Assembly (NCBI GenBank): GCA_041580375.1
Contig: JBFGDZ010000006.1
Coordinates: 1 to 41,809, forward strand
DNA length: 41,809 nt
Direction: 5' to 3'
DNA from: JAPUIN01 sp041580375
GTDB lineage: Bacteria; Acidobacteriota; Polarisedimenticolia; Gp22-AA2
Shown: positions 30,387 through 37,970 of the stretch, in pieces
Position numbering within the stretch: position 1 is the stretch's first letter
Layout of the letters: every line of letters begins with the position of its first letter
Made by a program: the position numbers and the translations under genes
Notes under the pieces: model-generated
Databases searched by the model: none
What the model was told of the DNA's origin: nothing
Seen by the model: the letters and a program-made list of their open reading frames with translations, nothing else

Positions 30387-31078
30387 GACTCGCCGCCCAT
30401 CAGCCTCAATACCTCCCGTGGCTCGGCTACTTCGACAAGATGGACCGCGCGGACCTGTTCGTTCTGCTCGACACGGTGCAATTCAAGAAGAACGAGTGGC
30501 AGAACAGGAACCGCATCCGCACCGCCGGCGGCTGGCAGTGGCTCACCGTGCCGGTGCACTACCGATTCCCCATGACCCTGCGCCAGGTCCGCATCGACGA
30601 GACGGCTCCGTGGCGCCGGAAGCATCGCGAGGCGCTCCGGATTCAGTACGCCCGCGCTCCCTATCGGGAGCACGCGCTCGCCGCGCTCGCGCCGATCCTG
30701 AGCGAACCGTCCGACGGCCTGGCCGGCCTCAACACCAGAACGGTGGAGTCTCTGGCCGCGCTGCTCGGAGTGCGGACCCCCATCCGCCTCGCGTCGTCCG
30801 TGCCCGGCCTCCCGGAGGGGGCCGACGAGCGTCTCATCGCCCTGTGCCGGCACTTCAAGTGCGGAACCTACCTGGCGGGCGCGGGCGGCGGGAATTATAT
30901 GGATCTGGAGGCCTACCGGAAGGCCGGGATCCGGGTGGAGATGCAGGCCTTCCGGCACCCGGTCTACCGCCAGGCCCACCCGGGATTCGAGCCGGGGCTG
31001 TCGGCCCTGGACGCCCTGATGAACTGCGGGCCGGGGACGATGGACCTGACCCGCGCGATGCGCGAGGCCGCCGCATGA
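30383..31078 (+). CDS. WbqC-like protein
   Basis: A 231-residue protein of the WbqC family. The diagnostic start is AAHQPQYLPWLGYFDKMDRA, followed by FVLLDTVQFKKNEWQNRNRI and a later YLAGAGGGNYMDLEAYRKAGI. These proteins recur in O-antigen and capsule loci beside aminotransferases and are thought to help modify amino sugars, but the reaction is not established to my knowledge. Here it sits directly before a PIG-L deacetylase and a DegT aminotransferase, the context expected for the family. Four-base overlaps flank it. Confidence 0.9.
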   Translation: MRLAAHQPQYLPWLGYFDKMDRADLFVLLDTVQFKKNEWQNRNRIRTAGGWQWLTVPVHYRFPMTLRQVRIDETAPWRRKHREALRIQYARAPYREHALAALAPILSEPSDGLAGLNTRTVESLAALLGVRTPIRLASSVPGLPEGADERLIALCRHFKCGTYLAGAGGGNYMDLEAYRKAGIRVEMQAFRHPVYRQAHPGFEPGLSALDALMNCGPGTMDLTRAMREAAA

Positions 31079-31734
31079 ACATCCTGGCGATCGGAGCCCA
31101 TCCGGATGACATCGAGTTCGGCTGCGGGGGCACGCTCATCAAGTACGCGCGCAAGGGCGCGCACCTCGAGCTGCTCGTCATGACCGACGGATCGCGGGGT
31201 GGTGACGCCCGTGTGCGCCGCCGCGAGCAGGTGCGCGCGGGCGAGGTGCTCGGAGCGGACCGGATCCACTGGGGCGGATACCGCGACACGCTGCTTCCCA
31301 GCGTGCGCCGCCTGATCGATCGCATGGAGCGGATCATCCGGAAAGTGGAGCCGGACTTCATCTTCGTCAACTATCCGGAGGACACCCACCAGGACCATCG
31401 CCAGGTCGCGCGCGCGGCGATCTCCGCCACGCGGTACGCCCGCAACGTGCTCTTCTACGAGGGTCCGACGACGGTGAATTTCCAGCCGACGGTGTTCATC
31501 GACATCGCCGGCGAGGTCGAGCAGAAGATTCGCGCGCTCAACACCCATCGGAGCCAGGTCGCCAGAACCCGGATCGAGGCCACCCCGATCTGCGAGATCG
31601 CGGAAGCGTCGGCGCACTTCCGCGGCGTGCAGGGGCGCGTGCGCTGGGCGGAGGGGTTCGCGCCGCTGCGGCTGTTCATCAACGTGGCGGGAGGACCGGC
31701 GCCGCCGCCGCGCCGCGGACGGGTGCGGCGATGA
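31075..31734 (+). CDS. PIG-L/LmbE family deacetylase
   Basis: A 219-residue zinc-dependent N-deacetylase. The metal site HPDD appears in AIGAHPDDIEFGCGGTL, the later histidine motif in YPEDTHQDHRQVA. Members remove acetyl groups from N-acetylglucosaminyl or related amido sugars. Between a WbqC-like protein and a DegT aminotransferase it probably acts on an amino-sugar intermediate. ATGA overlaps both neighbours. The last 15 residues are a Pro/Arg-rich tail. Confidence 0.9.
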   Translation: MNILAIGAHPDDIEFGCGGTLIKYARKGAHLELLVMTDGSRGGDARVRRREQVRAGEVLGADRIHWGGYRDTLLPSVRRLIDRMERIIRKVEPDFIFVNYPEDTHQDHRQVARAAISATRYARNVLFYEGPTTVNFQPTVFIDIAGEVEQKIRALNTHRSQVARTRIEATPICEIAEASAHFRGVQGRVRWAEGFAPLRLFINVAGGPAPPPRRGRVRR

Positions 31735-32813
31735 GAAGCGGCGCGGCGCGGCTCGCGACGGCGCGGTGCCCGATCCCGCACTCGCGACCCTGCCTCGGCC
31801 CGTCCGAACAGGCGGCAGCGGCCCGCGTTCTCGCCTCGGCCCGGCTGGCGCCCGGTCCCGAGGCCGCGCGCCTCGAATCGTACCTGGCCCGGATGCTCGA
31901 CGCGGCGGACGCGCTCGCCGTCTCCTCGGGCACGATGGCCCTGACCCTCGCGCTGCGCGCGCTCGGGATCGGCCCACGCGACGACGTCGCCCTCCCCAGC
32001 TACACCTGCGCGGCCGTCCTGCACGGCGTGCGCGCCGCCGGGGCGCGGCCCCTCCTCGTCGACATCGAACCGCACACCCTGTCGATCGATCCGGAGGACC
32101 TGTCCCGGCGGGCCACCCGGCGGCTGCGCGGCGTCGTGCTCGTCCATCCGTTCGGGATCCCGGCGCGGGTCGAGCCGCTGAGGGCCAGAGGCCTGCTCGT
32201 CGTCGAGGACTGCGCGCAGGCTCTGGGCGCGGGCGACCGCGGGCGCCCCGTGGGATCGCGGGGTGACGCCGCCGTCCTCTCCCTCGCCCCGACGAAGGTC
32301 ATAACATGCGGCGGTCCGGGGGGCGCGCTCGCGTCTCCGCGCGCGGACATCGTTCGCAGGGCCCGCGATCTGGCGAGTCACGACGGCCGCGAGACCGACG
32401 CCCCGCGCGTCAACGCCCTCATGGGGGATCTGCACGCCGCGATCGCGAACGTCCAGGTCGATCGGCTCAGGGAGTTCAGGGATCGGCGCGACGCGATCGC
32501 GGCCCGGTACGATGAGGCGTTCGCCGCCTGCGGATTGAAGCGTCCGGCCGCGCCTCCCGGGAGCCGTCCGATGGTCTACAGGTACCTGATCCGGACGCCC
32601 GACTCCTCCCGGCTCCTCGACCGGCTTGCCGCGCGCGGCGTGATGGCCCGACGTCCGGTGCTCATCCCGCTTCACAGCCTGATCGGGGCGACCGGATCGT
32701 TCCCCGCCACGGACGACGCCCAACGAGAGATCGTCTCCCTTCCGATCTACCCGGCGCTCGGCTCCGGCGAGATCTCGACCGTGATCGAGGAGGTGCTCCG
32801 GTGCCGGCCGTAG
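31731..32813 (+). CDS. DegT/DnrJ/EryC1/StrS-type sugar aminotransferase
   Basis: A 360-residue PLP enzyme. The family hallmarks are all present: AVSSGTMALTLALRALGI, LPSYTCAAVLHGVRAAGARPLLVD, VVEDCAQALGA (Asp160 binds the pyridine nitrogen) and the Schiff-base lysine K189 in LAPTKVITCGGPGG, a variant of the usual PTK-x-GEGG stretch in that the GEGG reads CGGPGG. It would make an amino group on a keto sugar for the repeat unit. No dehydratase or epimerase that would make the keto sugar is in the window, so it must come from elsewhere. The next gene starts 13 bases before its stop. Confidence 0.9.
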   Translation: MRSGAARLATARCPIPHSRPCLGPSEQAAAARVLASARLAPGPEAARLESYLARMLDAADALAVSSGTMALTLALRALGIGPRDDVALPSYTCAAVLHGVRAAGARPLLVDIEPHTLSIDPEDLSRRATRRLRGVVLVHPFGIPARVEPLRARGLLVVEDCAQALGAGDRGRPVGSRGDAAVLSLAPTKVITCGGPGGALASPRADIVRRARDLASHDGRETDAPRVNALMGDLHAAIANVQVDRLREFRDRRDAIAARYDEAFAACGLKRPAAPPGSRPMVYRYLIRTPDSSRLLDRLAARGVMARRPVLIPLHSLIGATGSFPATDDAQREIVSLPIYPALGSGEISTVIEEVLRCRP

Positions 32814-33910
32814 CGCTCGTGGTGGTCGCCGTCTGGTTTCTCGCGCGCACGCCCGGCGCGGCCGCCTACGAGGTCGCCCTCGTCGCGTTTCTGGCCTCCT
32901 TCGGTCTGACGCCGTTCGTCCGGATGCTGGCCTCCCGGAGCGGCGCCATCGACTATCCCGACGCGCGCAAGACTCACGCCGCGCCCACGCCCAGGCTCGG
33001 CGGCGTGGCGGTCCTCTCGGGGCTCGTCCTCGCCCTGGGCCGCAGCGCGCGGATCGACGACGAGCTTCTCAGCATCGCCGTCTGCGCCCTCGCCCTCATG
33101 CTGGCCGGCGCCCTCGACGATACGCGCGGCGTGTCCGCGCGTCTCCGGCTCCTCCTTCAGGTCGTGTGCGCGTTGATCATCATCGGGGCGGGCGTCAGGT
33201 TGAACCTCCTCCCCGGCACCGCCGGCGCGGCCGTGAACGTGGTGCTGTCGATCCTCTGGATCGTCGGCATCACGAACGCGTACAACTTCATCGACGGCCT
33301 CGACGGCCTCGCGGCGTCTCTCGGGGCGCTGATCGCCGTTCTCCTGTCCCTGGTGGCGCTGCGCGGCGGGCAGCCGGACCTGCAGGCGGTCTGCCTCGCG
33401 CTGGCGGGCGCACTCCTCGGTTTTCTGCCGCACAACCTCCGTCCCGGCCGATCCGCAACCATCTTCCTGGGCGACTCCGGGAGCGCCAGCGTCGGCTTCC
33501 TCCTGGCCGCTCTCGCCATCAAGGGCGACTGGGCGGAGAGGGATCCCCTCGTGGCGCTCGCGGCACCCGTTCTGATCTTCAGCGTCCTCATCTACGACAT
33601 GATCCAGACCACCATCCTCCGCATCGTCGGCGGCCGCGTGCGATCGTTCAGGGACTGGGTCGAATACGTGGGACGCGACCACATTCACCATCGATTTCAG
33701 GACCTTCTGGGGGGTCCCGGTCGGGCACTGGCGCTGATCCTCGTGCTCGCCTTCGGCCTCGGCCTCTCCGCCCTGGGACTGCAGCGGGATTCCGGCGGTC
33801 AGGCGATCCTCTTCCTCGTTCACGGCGGAATCGTCCTCATCGTCGTGGCTGTCCTGGAGGGCGCCCCGGGTCGGCGCCGACCGGCGGGCCCGACCCGTCG
33901 CGATCGTTGA
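32801..33910 (+). CDS. WecA/MraY-like phosphoglycosyl transferase
   Basis: A 369-residue membrane enzyme with about ten helices. It transfers a sugar-1-phosphate to undecaprenyl phosphate and so starts repeat-unit synthesis. Motifs: DYPDARKTHAAPTPRLGG, AGALDDTRG (Mg-binding Asp pair), NAYNFIDGLDGLAA, FLGDSGSASVGFLL and the WecA-type histidine loop RDHIHHRF. The histidine loop favours the WecA/TagO branch over MraY. GTG at 32801 lies inside the aminotransferase 3' end. The final 50 residues are hydrophobic then basic. It is the only initiating transferase I see in the locus. Confidence 0.92.
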   Translation: MPAVALVVVAVWFLARTPGAAAYEVALVAFLASFGLTPFVRMLASRSGAIDYPDARKTHAAPTPRLGGVAVLSGLVLALGRSARIDDELLSIAVCALALMLAGALDDTRGVSARLRLLLQVVCALIIIGAGVRLNLLPGTAGAAVNVVLSILWIVGITNAYNFIDGLDGLAASLGALIAVLLSLVALRGGQPDLQAVCLALAGALLGFLPHNLRPGRSATIFLGDSGSASVGFLLAALAIKGDWAERDPLVALAAPVLIFSVLIYDMIQTTILRIVGGRVRSFRDWVEYVGRDHIHHRFQDLLGGPGRALALILVLAFGLGLSALGLQRDSGGQAILFLVHGGIVLIVVAVLEGAPGRRRPAGPTRRDR

Positions 33911-35148
33911 TGGGCGCCGGCCTGCTGCTCTTCGCGGTGAACGATTTTCCCCCGCTCCTCGGCGGCGAGGCATCGATGTACTCGGCGCTCGTCCGGCATC
34001 TGCCTCCCCGGGGCATGGTTCTCCTCGCGCCCCGCGCCGCGGGAGACGCGGGCGTGGACGCCGCTCTCGGGTGCGAGGTCGAGCGCATGCGGATCCCCGC
34101 GCACGGGGGCTTCCTCTCGCGCGCTGCCCGCGGTGTCATCGCCGGAACCTACATCGCCCGGATCCTCGCGCGACGACGCGTCGGCTTCATCCTGTGCGGG
34201 CAGCTCCTCTCGCTGGGCCTGCCGACCCGGCTGCTGGCGGGCATCTGCCGCGTTCCGTACGCCGTGTTCGTTCACGGGGCCGACCTGCTCGACTACCGCG
34301 ACGGTCTCTGGGGGAGGCTGGCGCGGTGGGTCCTGGGCGGATCCGCCTCGGTTCTCGTGAACAGCCGGTTCACCGCCGGTCTCGTCGAGCGCCACCTGCC
34401 CTCCACCGCGGGACGGATCACGGTGCTGCCGCTGGGCGTGGATCCGCCGGTTCCGATCGATCCCGGGGACGTGGAACGACTCCGCCGGCGCTACAAGCTG
34501 TCGCCGGGGCCGGTCCTGCTCTCCGTCGCACGGCTCGTGCCGATCAAGGGGCACGACACGATCCTCCGCGCCCTTCCCGCCCTCCTCGCCCGGTTTCCGG
34601 ATCTCACCTACGTCGTCGTGGGGGATGGGCCGGAGCGGATCCGGCTCGAATCGCTGGCGCGCGCGATCGGGGTGCGGGACAGGGTGATCTTCGCGGGAAA
34701 CGTCACGCATCGCGAGATCCCCCTGCATTACGCCCTGGCGACGCTCTACGTCCAGCTCAGCGGGCCGCCCGATCACCGCGGCGGCGTGGAGGGTTTCGGG
34801 CTGTCGTTTCTCGAGGCTTCCAGCTACGGGCTCCCCTGCATCGGAGGCCGCTCGGGAGGGGTCCCGGAGGCGATCGAGGACGGACGCGGCGGACTTCTCG
34901 TCACCCCCGGCGCGCCCGACGAGTTCGCCCGAGCCGCCGCCGGCCTGCTCGCGGATCCCGGAGAGCGGAAGCGCATGTCCGCGGAGGCCGCGCGCTGGGC
35001 GCGGGCTCACACCTGGTCGCGCACGGCGCTGTCGCTCCTGGATTCCATCCGGCGGGCGGGCTGGTCTTCGGCCGGCGACGGCGCGTCGTGTGCGGGTGAG
35101 GACTCAGTTGTTCGAGGGTTGAAGCAGGGAGGTCACCGTCCGCAGTAG
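33910..35148 (+). CDS. Glycosyltransferase family 4 (fourth), last gene of the array
   Basis: A 412-residue GT-B enzyme. The start LLLFAVNDFPPLLGGEASMY and FVHGADLLDYRDG are typical of the acceptor domain; the donor domain has LLSVARLVPIKGHDTILRAL, VVVGDGPERIRLESLA and the variant E-x7-E EGFGLSFLE followed by SYGLPCIGGRSGGVPEAI. ATG at 33910 shares one base with the previous stop. The last 15 codons run across the 3' end of the convergent cheY gene (45-base overlap), and its TAG stop lies in the loop of a 7-bp hairpin. That tail is probably a recent or neutral extension. Confidence 0.9.
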   Translation: MGAGLLLFAVNDFPPLLGGEASMYSALVRHLPPRGMVLLAPRAAGDAGVDAALGCEVERMRIPAHGGFLSRAARGVIAGTYIARILARRRVGFILCGQLLSLGLPTRLLAGICRVPYAVFVHGADLLDYRDGLWGRLARWVLGGSASVLVNSRFTAGLVERHLPSTAGRITVLPLGVDPPVPIDPGDVERLRRRYKLSPGPVLLSVARLVPIKGHDTILRALPALLARFPDLTYVVVGDGPERIRLESLARAIGVRDRVIFAGNVTHREIPLHYALATLYVQLSGPPDHRGGVEGFGLSFLEASSYGLPCIGGRSGGVPEAIEDGRGGLLVTPGAPDEFARAAAGLLADPGERKRMSAEAARWARAHTWSRTALSLLDSIRRAGWSSAGDGASCAGEDSVVRGLKQGGHRPQ

Positions 35149-35487
35149 ATCGGACGGCTGGATCGGCTTGGGGATGTAGGCGTTTGCTCCCAGGGCCAGC
35201 CCCCGCTCGCGGTCGGCCTCGGCGCCCTCGGTGGTGACGATCACGATCGGCATCGACTTCATCCGCGCATTGCCCCGGATCAGCGTCACGAGCTTCAGGC
35301 CGTCCATCATCGGCATGTTGATGTCCGTGATGACCAGATCGATCTTGTCGGTCGTGAGCTTCTTCAGCGCGTCGACGCCGTCGACGGCCTCGATGACGCG
35401 GCAGCCCTGAAGCCGCCGCAGGCTCACGGCGATCAACTGCCGCATCATCGGCGAGTCCTCGACGACCAGGAGTGTCACCGCGCCCAT
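35104..35487 (-). CDS. Single-domain response regulator, CheY-like
   Basis: A 127-residue receiver. All active-site residues are in place: E10/D11 (VVEDS), phospho-acceptor D55 (VITDINMPMMDG), T85 (IVTTE) and K107 (IPKPI). It should be phosphorylated by the CheA encoded upstream and has no output domain, so it acts by protein contact. It is last in the minus-strand chemosensory operon, 19 bases after the GAF gene, with GGGGGAG ahead of its ATG. It converges on and overlaps the last glycosyltransferase gene by 45 bases. Confidence 0.95.
   Translation of the reverse strand: MGAVTLLVVEDSPMMRQLIAVSLRRLQGCRVIEAVDGVDALKKLTTDKIDLVITDINMPMMDGLKLVTLIRGNARMKSMPIVIVTTEGAEADRERGLALGANAYIPKPIQPSDLLRTVTSLLQPSNN
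35136..35157. repeat. Perfect 7-bp inverted repeat at the convergent gene junction
   Basis: CCGTCCG (35136-35142), an 8-base loop, then CGGACGG (35151-35157). The plus-strand stop codon TAG (35146-35148) is in the loop. It lies inside the cheY coding region. No T-run follows on either strand, so it is not a classical terminator, though it could still slow polymerase where two transcripts meet. Confidence 0.4.
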
Positions 35488-35506
35488 CGTGATCTCCCCC
35501 TCCGCC

Positions 35507-36364
35507 TCAGCCCGTCGACGCCGTGAGCATGTTGATGAACCCCTGCAGGTTGTTGAGCTTTTCCTCGGATTGCTCGAACAGCCTGGAAGCGAACAGCGCG
35601 GTCGCCGCGTGGCCCGCCAGGAGGGTGAACAGCTCGAAATCGGACGACGTGAAGCGATTCTTCTGTTCGAGCAGCCGGTAGATGGCGACGACGCCGATGA
35701 CCCGGTCGCCGATGCGCAGCGGGATGCACGCGATCGGGCGCGCCGGCTCGATCCGGTCCCGGGGCGGCAGGGGATCGGCGTAATACGACTCCCCCCGTCG
35801 CACGGCTCCTTCCAGCGGGCCTCCCTTGAACCGGATCTCCGACCGGATCAGGTCCCCGGCCCCCTGGCAGGCCTCGGTCCGCAGCCGGTCCGAGCGCTCG
35901 TCCACCCAGAAGAGCGCGAATGCCTCCGCGCCCACCAGGTTGATCAGGATCTCCTTCAGCGTGTCGACGATCTCCCGGAAATTGAGCGTGGAGTGCAGCT
36001 GGTAGGAAGCCACGTAGAGGTTCGCCAGCTGATTGTGCTGGCTCTCGATCTCCCGGCATCGCGATGAGAACGACCGGTTCATCTCCTCGAGCTCACGAAA
36101 ACGGCCCTGCAGCGCGTCCCTCTCCTTTTCCAGCTCCCGGATGCGCTCACGCAGATTCTCCGCGCCGCCGCCCGGCGTCCCTCCCTCGTGACCGGCCCGC
36201 TGCCGCATCCCCTCAGCCACGCGCCGCCGCAGCGACTCGTTCTCCTGGAGAAGCTCCTCGGTGAACGCGCAGGCGTTTTCAAACTGACTCCGCATCGCGT
36301 CCAGACGCGCGCGGAGCGCCTCGGCGTCACCCGCCGTGGAGGCCGCTGGTGCCGATCGTGCCAT
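35507..36364 (-). CDS. Coiled-coil plus GAF domain protein
   Basis: A 285-residue soluble protein. Residues about 14-110 are heptad-rich (LRARLDAMRSQFENA, LRERIRELEKERDALQGRF) and should form a coiled coil. Residues 118-270 form a GAF domain: YQLHSTLNFREIVDTLKEIL, FALFWVDERSDRLR, and IPLRIGDRVIGVVAIYRLL. GAF domains sense small ligands or mediate contacts. There is no kinase, receiver or methyl-accepting region. It lies between the zinc-finger/receiver gene and cheY, so it may feed an input to, or scaffold, the CheA pathway; that role is inference. Confidence 0.82.
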   Translation of the reverse strand: MARSAPAASTAGDAEALRARLDAMRSQFENACAFTEELLQENESLRRRVAEGMRQRAGHEGGTPGGGAENLRERIRELEKERDALQGRFRELEEMNRSFSSRCREIESQHNQLANLYVASYQLHSTLNFREIVDTLKEILINLVGAEAFALFWVDERSDRLRTEACQGAGDLIRSEIRFKGGPLEGAVRRGESYYADPLPPRDRIEPARPIACIPLRIGDRVIGVVAIYRLLEQKNRFTSSDFELFTLLAGHAATALFASRLFEQSEEKLNNLQGFINMLTASTG

Positions 36365-36371
36365 CGTCGCG

Positions 36372-36377
36372 AATATA
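36372..36377 (-). promoter_or_regulatory. Possible -10 box for the GAF/cheY genes
   Basis: TATATT on the minus strand in the 99-base gap between the zinc-finger/receiver gene and the GAF gene. Transcription from it would begin at or next to the ATG at 36364, giving a leaderless message. No good -35 is seen. The rest of the gap (36378-36463) shows nothing recognisable. Confidence 0.25.
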
Positions 36378-36463
36378 AGTTCCTGCGACCCGCCGCGCCA
36401 CGCTCGTCCCCGGCCCCATCCGGCGCGATCCCGCGCGGCATGTGGCCCGGCGCCGGGCGCTGA

Positions 36464-37402
36464 TCACGGGGCGCCGCCCGCCGACCGCGCGGAAACGCCC
36501 CGTGCCTCCTGCAGGCCCTCGCGGAGCGCGGCCGCGAGGATCTCGAGCCGGTCCGGCAGATCGGGAAACCGGCTCACGATCAGCTCCTTCCCCTTCGTCA
36601 GTTCCTCCCGGAAGGACTCGAAGAAGCGACGTTCCGCGACCGCCCGATCGAACCGATCCGGGTAGTAGATCCTCAGATCCGACAGCATGATCCGCGCGAG
36701 CCTGCGGATCTCGGCGCGCGGTTCGATGGACGGCGTCGCGCCGCCGGCGGCCTGCCCCGCACCGCCCGTCCCCGCGGCGCTCCGTCCGTGGCGCCCCGGC
36801 GTCGCGGCGCGCCCCGCGGCGGCTCCGGCCCGGGAGGAGGCCGCGCCCGGGCCCAGCAGGAGGGCTGAAAAGCGATCGCGCATCTCCGCCACGGGGATCA
36901 CGTCCTCGAAGTAGTCGTCGGCGCCGTACAGGTTCCGGGGAGCGCGCATGAAACGCTCCGACTTGAAGACGGAACCTACGAGCGCGACCCGGATCGCGCG
37001 TAGATCGTGGTTTCCCTTGATCGCCTCGCACACCGCCACGCCGAGGAGCTTGCGCAGGTAGACATTGAGCACGGCCAGTCGCGGGCGCCTCTCAGCGGCG
37101 ATCCTGAGCGCCGATTCCCCGTCATCGGTCGCTTCGACGCGACAGCCGAGATCCTCCAGGGTCCGGCAGACCAGGTCGCGGAATTCCCTCGACTCGTCCC
37201 CCACCAGGACCAGCGGCGCGGCCCCGCCCGGGGCAGCCTGCGCGCGGCGCTCCGGGGCCGGGTCGGCGGGGGCCCCGCCACCCGCCGCTTCGGCGGCGAA
37301 GACGCGTCCGCATCCGGCGCAGCGGAGGTTGCGGCGGCCCTCCTTGAGACGCGCCGCATCGAGCTTGTAGCGCCGGCCGCAGCCGGGACACGTGATGATC
37401 AT
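36464..37402 (-). CDS. Zinc-finger protein with a receiver lacking its phospho-acceptor
   Basis: A 312-residue protein. The N-terminus is an MJ0042-type zinc ribbon: MIITCPGCG and RCAGCG (C5, C8, C28, C31). A CheY-like fold follows (about 63-185) with LVLVGDESREFRDLVCRTL, but the acceptor position reads N113 (AVLNVYL) and the conserved lysine region reads YFEDVIPV, so phosphotransfer looks impossible. An Ala/Gly-rich linker (186-226) leads to a charged helical C-terminal part (IRRLARIMLSDLRIYYPDRF…ERRFFESFREE). I do not recognise that last domain as a named family; similar tails occur in delta/acidobacterial Che loci by my recollection. It sits between cheW and the GAF gene. Confidence 0.75.
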   Translation of the reverse strand: MIITCPGCGRRYKLDAARLKEGRRNLRCAGCGRVFAAEAAGGGAPADPAPERRAQAAPGGAAPLVLVGDESREFRDLVCRTLEDLGCRVEATDDGESALRIAAERRPRLAVLNVYLRKLLGVAVCEAIKGNHDLRAIRVALVGSVFKSERFMRAPRNLYGADDYFEDVIPVAEMRDRFSALLLGPGAASSRAGAAAGRAATPGRHGRSAAGTGGAGQAAGGATPSIEPRAEIRRLARIMLSDLRIYYPDRFDRAVAERRFFESFREELTKGKELIVSRFPDLPDRLEILAAALREGLQEARGVSARSAGGAP

Positions 37403-37415
37403 CGCGCTCCCCGGA

Positions 37416-37970
37416 TCATGCGGCCTCCCACGTGTGATCGAGGAAGGTGTTCAGATCCAGCAGCAGGACGAATCGACCTTCGCCCCGCAGCGCGCCCGCG
37501 TACAGGCGCGCCTCCATGACGCCCAGAGACGCGGGCAGGGCCTGCCGATCCGGAGTCCCGGCCGCGGCCACCCGCGCCACCGAGTCCACGATCAGTCCGA
37601 TTAGGTCGCCGCGGTCCTCGAGCATGATGACCCGGGCGGACAGCCCGGCCGGCCGCTCCGGCAGGGACAGCCGCCTGCGCGCGCAGAGCAGCGTGGCCAT
37701 CCGTCCCCGGAAAGGGAGGACTCCCTCGATCGATTCGTGCGTGCCGGGTACGGGCGTCGGGGGCCGGTATCGGATGATCTCCACGACGGCGTTCAGCGGG
37801 ATCCCGAACTCCTGCCGGTCGAGGGTGAAGATCAGGATGCGCTCCATCCCTCCCCCGCGGGAGCCGTCGGCCTCTACGCTCCGGCCCGCGGACCCGCGCA
37901 CGACGTCCGCCGGCGGGCCGGTCCGCTGCCCCGGCGGTGCGGCACCGGTCTCAGACCGCCACGCGCGCAT
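37416..37970 (-). CDS. cheW: CheW-like coupling protein
   Basis: A CheW-domain protein that links receptors to CheA. The domain starts ILIFTLDRQEFGIPLNAVVEIIRY and ends ALRGEGRFVLLLDLNTFLD. From ATG 37970 it has 184 residues, including a Gly/Arg-rich 41-residue N-terminal extension. I favour this start because GGGAGG lies five bases upstream and the gene overlaps the end of cheA by 20 bases. The alternative ATG at 37847 gives a 143-residue CheW of ordinary length, but its Shine-Dalgarno sequence almost touches the start. The next gene follows after 13 bases. Confidence 0.9.
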   Translation of the reverse strand: MRAWRSETGAAPPGQRTGPPADVVRGSAGRSVEADGSRGGGMERILIFTLDRQEFGIPLNAVVEIIRYRPPTPVPGTHESIEGVLPFRGRMATLLCARRRLSLPERPAGLSARVIMLEDRGDLIGLIVDSVARVAAAGTPDRQALPASLGVMEARLYAGALRGEGRFVLLLDLNTFLDHTWEAA

